DNA from: Acidobacteriota bacterium
GTDB taxonomy: Bacteria; Acidobacteriota; Holophagae; Thermotomaculales; Thermotomaculaceae
Length of the DNA stretch: 24,707 nucleotides
Assembly (NCBI GenBank): GCA_027038695.1
Contig: JALWHA010000288.1
Location: forward strand, 1 to 24,707
Reading direction: 5' to 3'
In this document: in pieces, positions 23,152-24,707 of the stretch
How positions within the stretch are numbered: the stretch's first letter is position 1
Layout: every line of letters begins with the position of its first letter
The notes under the pieces: generated by a model
Seen by the model: the letters and a program-made list of their open reading frames with translations, nothing else
The model's database searches: none
Told to the model about the DNA's origin: nothing
Made by a program: the position numbers and the translations under genes

Positions 23152-23228
23152 TGGCATGCCCGGAGGGACTTGAACCCCCAACCTTCTGGTTCGTAGCCAG
23201 ACGCTCTATCCAGTTGAGCTACGGGCAC
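23152..23228 (-). tRNA. tRNA-Arg (anticodon ACG)
   Basis: A full cloverleaf of 77 nt including an encoded CCA. The acceptor arm pairs GTGCCCG with CGGGCAT (the first pair is G-U). The D arm is AGCTC...GAGC, the anticodon stem TCTGG/CCAGA encloses CTACGAA with anticodon ACG, and the T arm is GGGGG-TTCAAGT-CCCTC-like. The ACG anticodon (read as ICG after deamination) decodes CGN arginine codons. The 3' end is only about 20 nt from the start of the cobalamin riboswitch, with no terminator between them. Confidence 0.96.
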
Positions 23229-23239
23229 ACGCAAAACAT

Positions 23240-23268
23240 AGTTTAATTTGAAATGCTAAAAAAGTCAA
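23240..23268 (-). promoter_or_regulatory. promoter for tRNA-Arg
   Basis: TTGACT (23268-23263) and TAAACT (23245-23240) are separated by 17 nt, with a predicted start near 23233, about 5 nt before the tRNA 5' end. This is the best -35/-10 pair in the window. It may also drive the riboswitch and receptor gene, because no terminator follows the tRNA. Confidence 0.7.
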
Positions 23269-23312
23269 TAAAGCAAAATCGAAAAGAAAAAATTAAGCAT
23301 CCCGAATAATTT

Positions 23313-24479
23313 TTATTCCTTAAAAAAAGAAGAGACACCTAAAGCACCTATTACTCCGCCGACAACCGAACCTGCTACCGTACCTATCCCTGGACATAGC
23401 ATTGTACCTATAGTGGCCCCTAATTCTGCACCTGCCATACCCGCCGAGGTTGTAGCAACAGTTTTTTTAACCTCTTTTGTAAACTGCTTTTTGTTAATTT
23501 TACCGCTTTTATAGTCATAAAATTTTTTGCCTACTTCTACCGCACTAACCGCGACAATTACCGGAGCCGAACTATTCAGGACATCTTTTAATAATTGTTT
23601 TTCTATATTTTGAGCAACCCTTTTTGCACCGATTGAGGCAAATGTTGACGCAGACCCTTTTACAGCTCCGTCAATCGTCCCTTTACTGGTTTCTCTTATA
23701 ATATCCTTTACAGCTGATTTTAAATCTTTCTCATTGTTACATACCTCTTTCACATTTTTAATAACAGACATCCCGCCACTAACAGCACCTCCTATCAAAC
23801 CTCCCGTTTTAGCACCTGCTATGGTGCCTTTAGTAATACTTTCTTCGGAAATAGGAAATACTTCTTCGGCAGTTAAATTTCCCTTTTTAGCTTTAGAGGT
23901 AAGATTTTTCATCTCTTTTAAACTTTTAGGAGATGATTTAATGTCTCCGTCAGTTACTGCGTCACTAACATTTTCAGAAACCTTTAAATGCTCGTTTGCT
24001 ACTTTCCCCCTGTTTATCCCCTTTTTAAGAAAATTCTTTGCTGCCTTTTCTTTTGCAATTTCTTTTATTTCGTTTATCTGCTCTCTCGGACCTACCAATT
24101 GCCTGTTCCCGTATCCCCTCATAGCCTTCTCGGTTGCTTCTGCAGTTTTGTAATACTTAATTTCACCTTCAACAAGAATTTTGCCGTTTTTTACTATTTT
24201 ATAATCCCCGTGAGTACCGTCAGGTTCTTTAATCACCCTTGAAAATGACCTTTTAAATGCACTGTTTACATTGTAAGAAGATATATGGTGTGCTTCAGCG
24301 ACAAATCCTGTAGTGCTTGCGGGGGTATTGTTCCGATATCTTTTTCCCTGTTCACTGATAAATTTAAGTCCTTCTTTAATCTCAAATTTAATATTTTTAT
24401 TAAAATATAGATTTTCTCCGATTACGGCACCGTTTAAAACTGTGGTTTTTTTTCTGCTATTTTTTACCTTTTTCTTCAT
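23313..24479 (-). CDS. uncharacterised protein: nuclease-like N-terminal region and glycine-zipper C-terminus
   Basis: I do not recognise a named family for this 388-aa protein. After a lysine-rich start, it has a conserved-looking block GFVAEAHHISSYNVNSAF (58-75), then GDYKIV (91-96) and VEGEIKYYKTAEATEKAMRGY (103-123). The layout of Glu62, Asp92 and Glu106-x-Lys108 would fit a PD-(D/E)XK nuclease core, but this is inference. Three Gly/Ala-rich stretches follow: 219-236, 268-284 and 346-383. The last reads GAELGATIGTM...GIGTVAGSVVGGVIGAL, a glycine-zipper membrane motif as in pore-forming or membrane-translocating proteins. No signal peptide is present. The ATG has a good AGGAGG and overlaps the stop of a truncated transposase (ATGA). 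It could be an effector, toxin or mobile-element protein. Confidence 0.6.
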   Translation of the reverse strand: MKKKVKNSRKKTTVLNGAVIGENLYFNKNIKFEIKEGLKFISEQGKRYRNNTPASTTGFVAEAHHISSYNVNSAFKRSFSRVIKEPDGTHGDYKIVKNGKILVEGEIKYYKTAEATEKAMRGYGNRQLVGPREQINEIKEIAKEKAAKNFLKKGINRGKVANEHLKVSENVSDAVTDGDIKSSPKSLKEMKNLTSKAKKGNLTAEEVFPISEESITKGTIAGAKTGGLIGGAVSGGMSVIKNVKEVCNNEKDLKSAVKDIIRETSKGTIDGAVKGSASTFASIGAKRVAQNIEKQLLKDVLNSSAPVIVAVSAVEVGKKFYDYKSGKINKKQFTKEVKKTVATTSAGMAGAELGATIGTMLCPGIGTVAGSVVGGVIGALGVSSFFKE

Positions 24480-24707
24480 TGAAGCCTCCTTATAAATGTT
24501 TTTTCATTTCTTATTACATGGTCATAATAACGGGATTGCAATCGAAAATACGGATCAATTTGCCTGGCGTGTTTTGTTACACCAATTTTAAATCCACGAA
24601 TAATTGATGCCAGATTTTCGGATTGGGGGCCAAATTTGTTTTTGGTTGATGATTGTTGTGATTGTGGCGTTGGTAATAACGATGGTAGAGACGCAATATT
24701 TTGCGTC
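24476..24707 (-). pseudogene. REP-associated (Y1/IS200-like) transposase, C-terminal part, partial and truncated
   Basis: The frame is open from the window edge to a TGA at 24478-24476 (76 codons visible; the start lies outside). The segment FGPQSENLASIIRGFKIGVTKHARQ continuing to FRLQSRYYDHVIRNEKTF is the C-terminal region of REP-associated tyrosine transposases, enzymes that mobilise or maintain short palindromic repeats. In intact members a helix of the type RIxxYIxxNPxxW follows; here the protein ends abruptly as IRRLQ and the AGGAGG of the next gene replaces that part, so the 3' end is truncated. Upstream, a low-complexity Ser/Gln/Pro linker and a palindrome-encoded QNIASLP interrupt the domain in frame. 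Confidence 0.75.
24690..24707. repeat. REP/MITE-like palindrome at window edge (incomplete)
   Basis: GACGCAA-TATT-TTGCGTC has perfect 7-bp arms. It is preceded by GTA-GA (24685-24689), which would pair with sequence beyond the window if the palindrome extends, as it does in the widespread repeat family of the form GTAGAGACGCAA...TTGCGTCTCTAC. It lies inside the reading frame of the transposase-like gene. Confidence 0.7.

Noticed and set aside
22909..23234. Open frames of 60-90 aa over the region before the receptor gene
   Set aside because: They coincide with the cobalamin riboswitch and the tRNA; the arginine-rich, low-complexity proteins are translations of structured RNA.
23152..24707. 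Genomic island integrated at tRNA-Arg
   Set aside because: The tRNA 3' end faces the receptor gene, not the transposase side. Integrases normally insert at the 3' end, no integrase is present and no direct repeat of the tRNA end is seen.

Overview
This AT-rich window appears to come from a Gram-negative (diderm) bacterium. It encodes a TonB-dependent outer-membrane receptor under a cobalamin riboswitch, a periplasmic-sensor SpoIIE phosphatase, and bacterial housekeeping genes (der, hemB, hemD, purE, mtaB). The tRNA and riboswitch are clearly richer in G+C than the surrounding genes, which is common in thermophiles, but I cannot fix the phylum from the sequence. Genes are tightly packed, often 1-3 nt apart or overlapping. 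Most starts follow a GGAGG-type ribosome binding site about 5 nt upstream.

Layout. 1-436: 3' end of an AAA-ATPase/PD-(D/E)XK protein. 521-2203 (minus): HIT-family protein and der. 2281-4400 (plus): hemD, then a degenerate HATPase-GNAT fusion. 4393-13992 (minus): one long gene string holding a truncated MFS gene, three PaaK/LuxE-type adenylating genes (one frameshifted), a LuxC-PaaK fusion, and a complete partner-switch set (STAS antagonist, RsbW-like kinase, membrane SpoIIE phosphatase). 14119-15099: hemB. 15101-16817 (minus): purE and mtaB. 16923-18780 (plus): HNH protein and a GT39/ArnT-like membrane glycosyltransferase. 18980-20962 (plus): a YtrA-like GntR regulator, ABC ATPase and membrane protein. 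20992-23130 (minus): BtuB-like receptor and its B12 riboswitch, preceded by tRNA-Arg(ACG). 23313-24707 (minus): a glycine-zipper protein coupled to the truncated 3' end of a REP-associated (Y1) transposase, running off the window edge.

The most unusual region is 4393-13992. Its spacing suggests that a carboxylate-activating and acyl-reducing pathway is co-transcribed with a phospho-switch that normally controls a sigma factor or another target. The reductase (LuxC) and a CoA-ligase-like domain (PaaK) are fused in one polypeptide, an arrangement functionally similar to a carboxylic acid reductase. No luciferase genes are visible, so the aldehyde, if one is made, serves another purpose. Facing this operon tail to tail, with an 8-nt overlap, is the HATPase-GNAT fusion, whose N-terminal domain resembles an RsbW kinase that has lost its ATP-binding residues.
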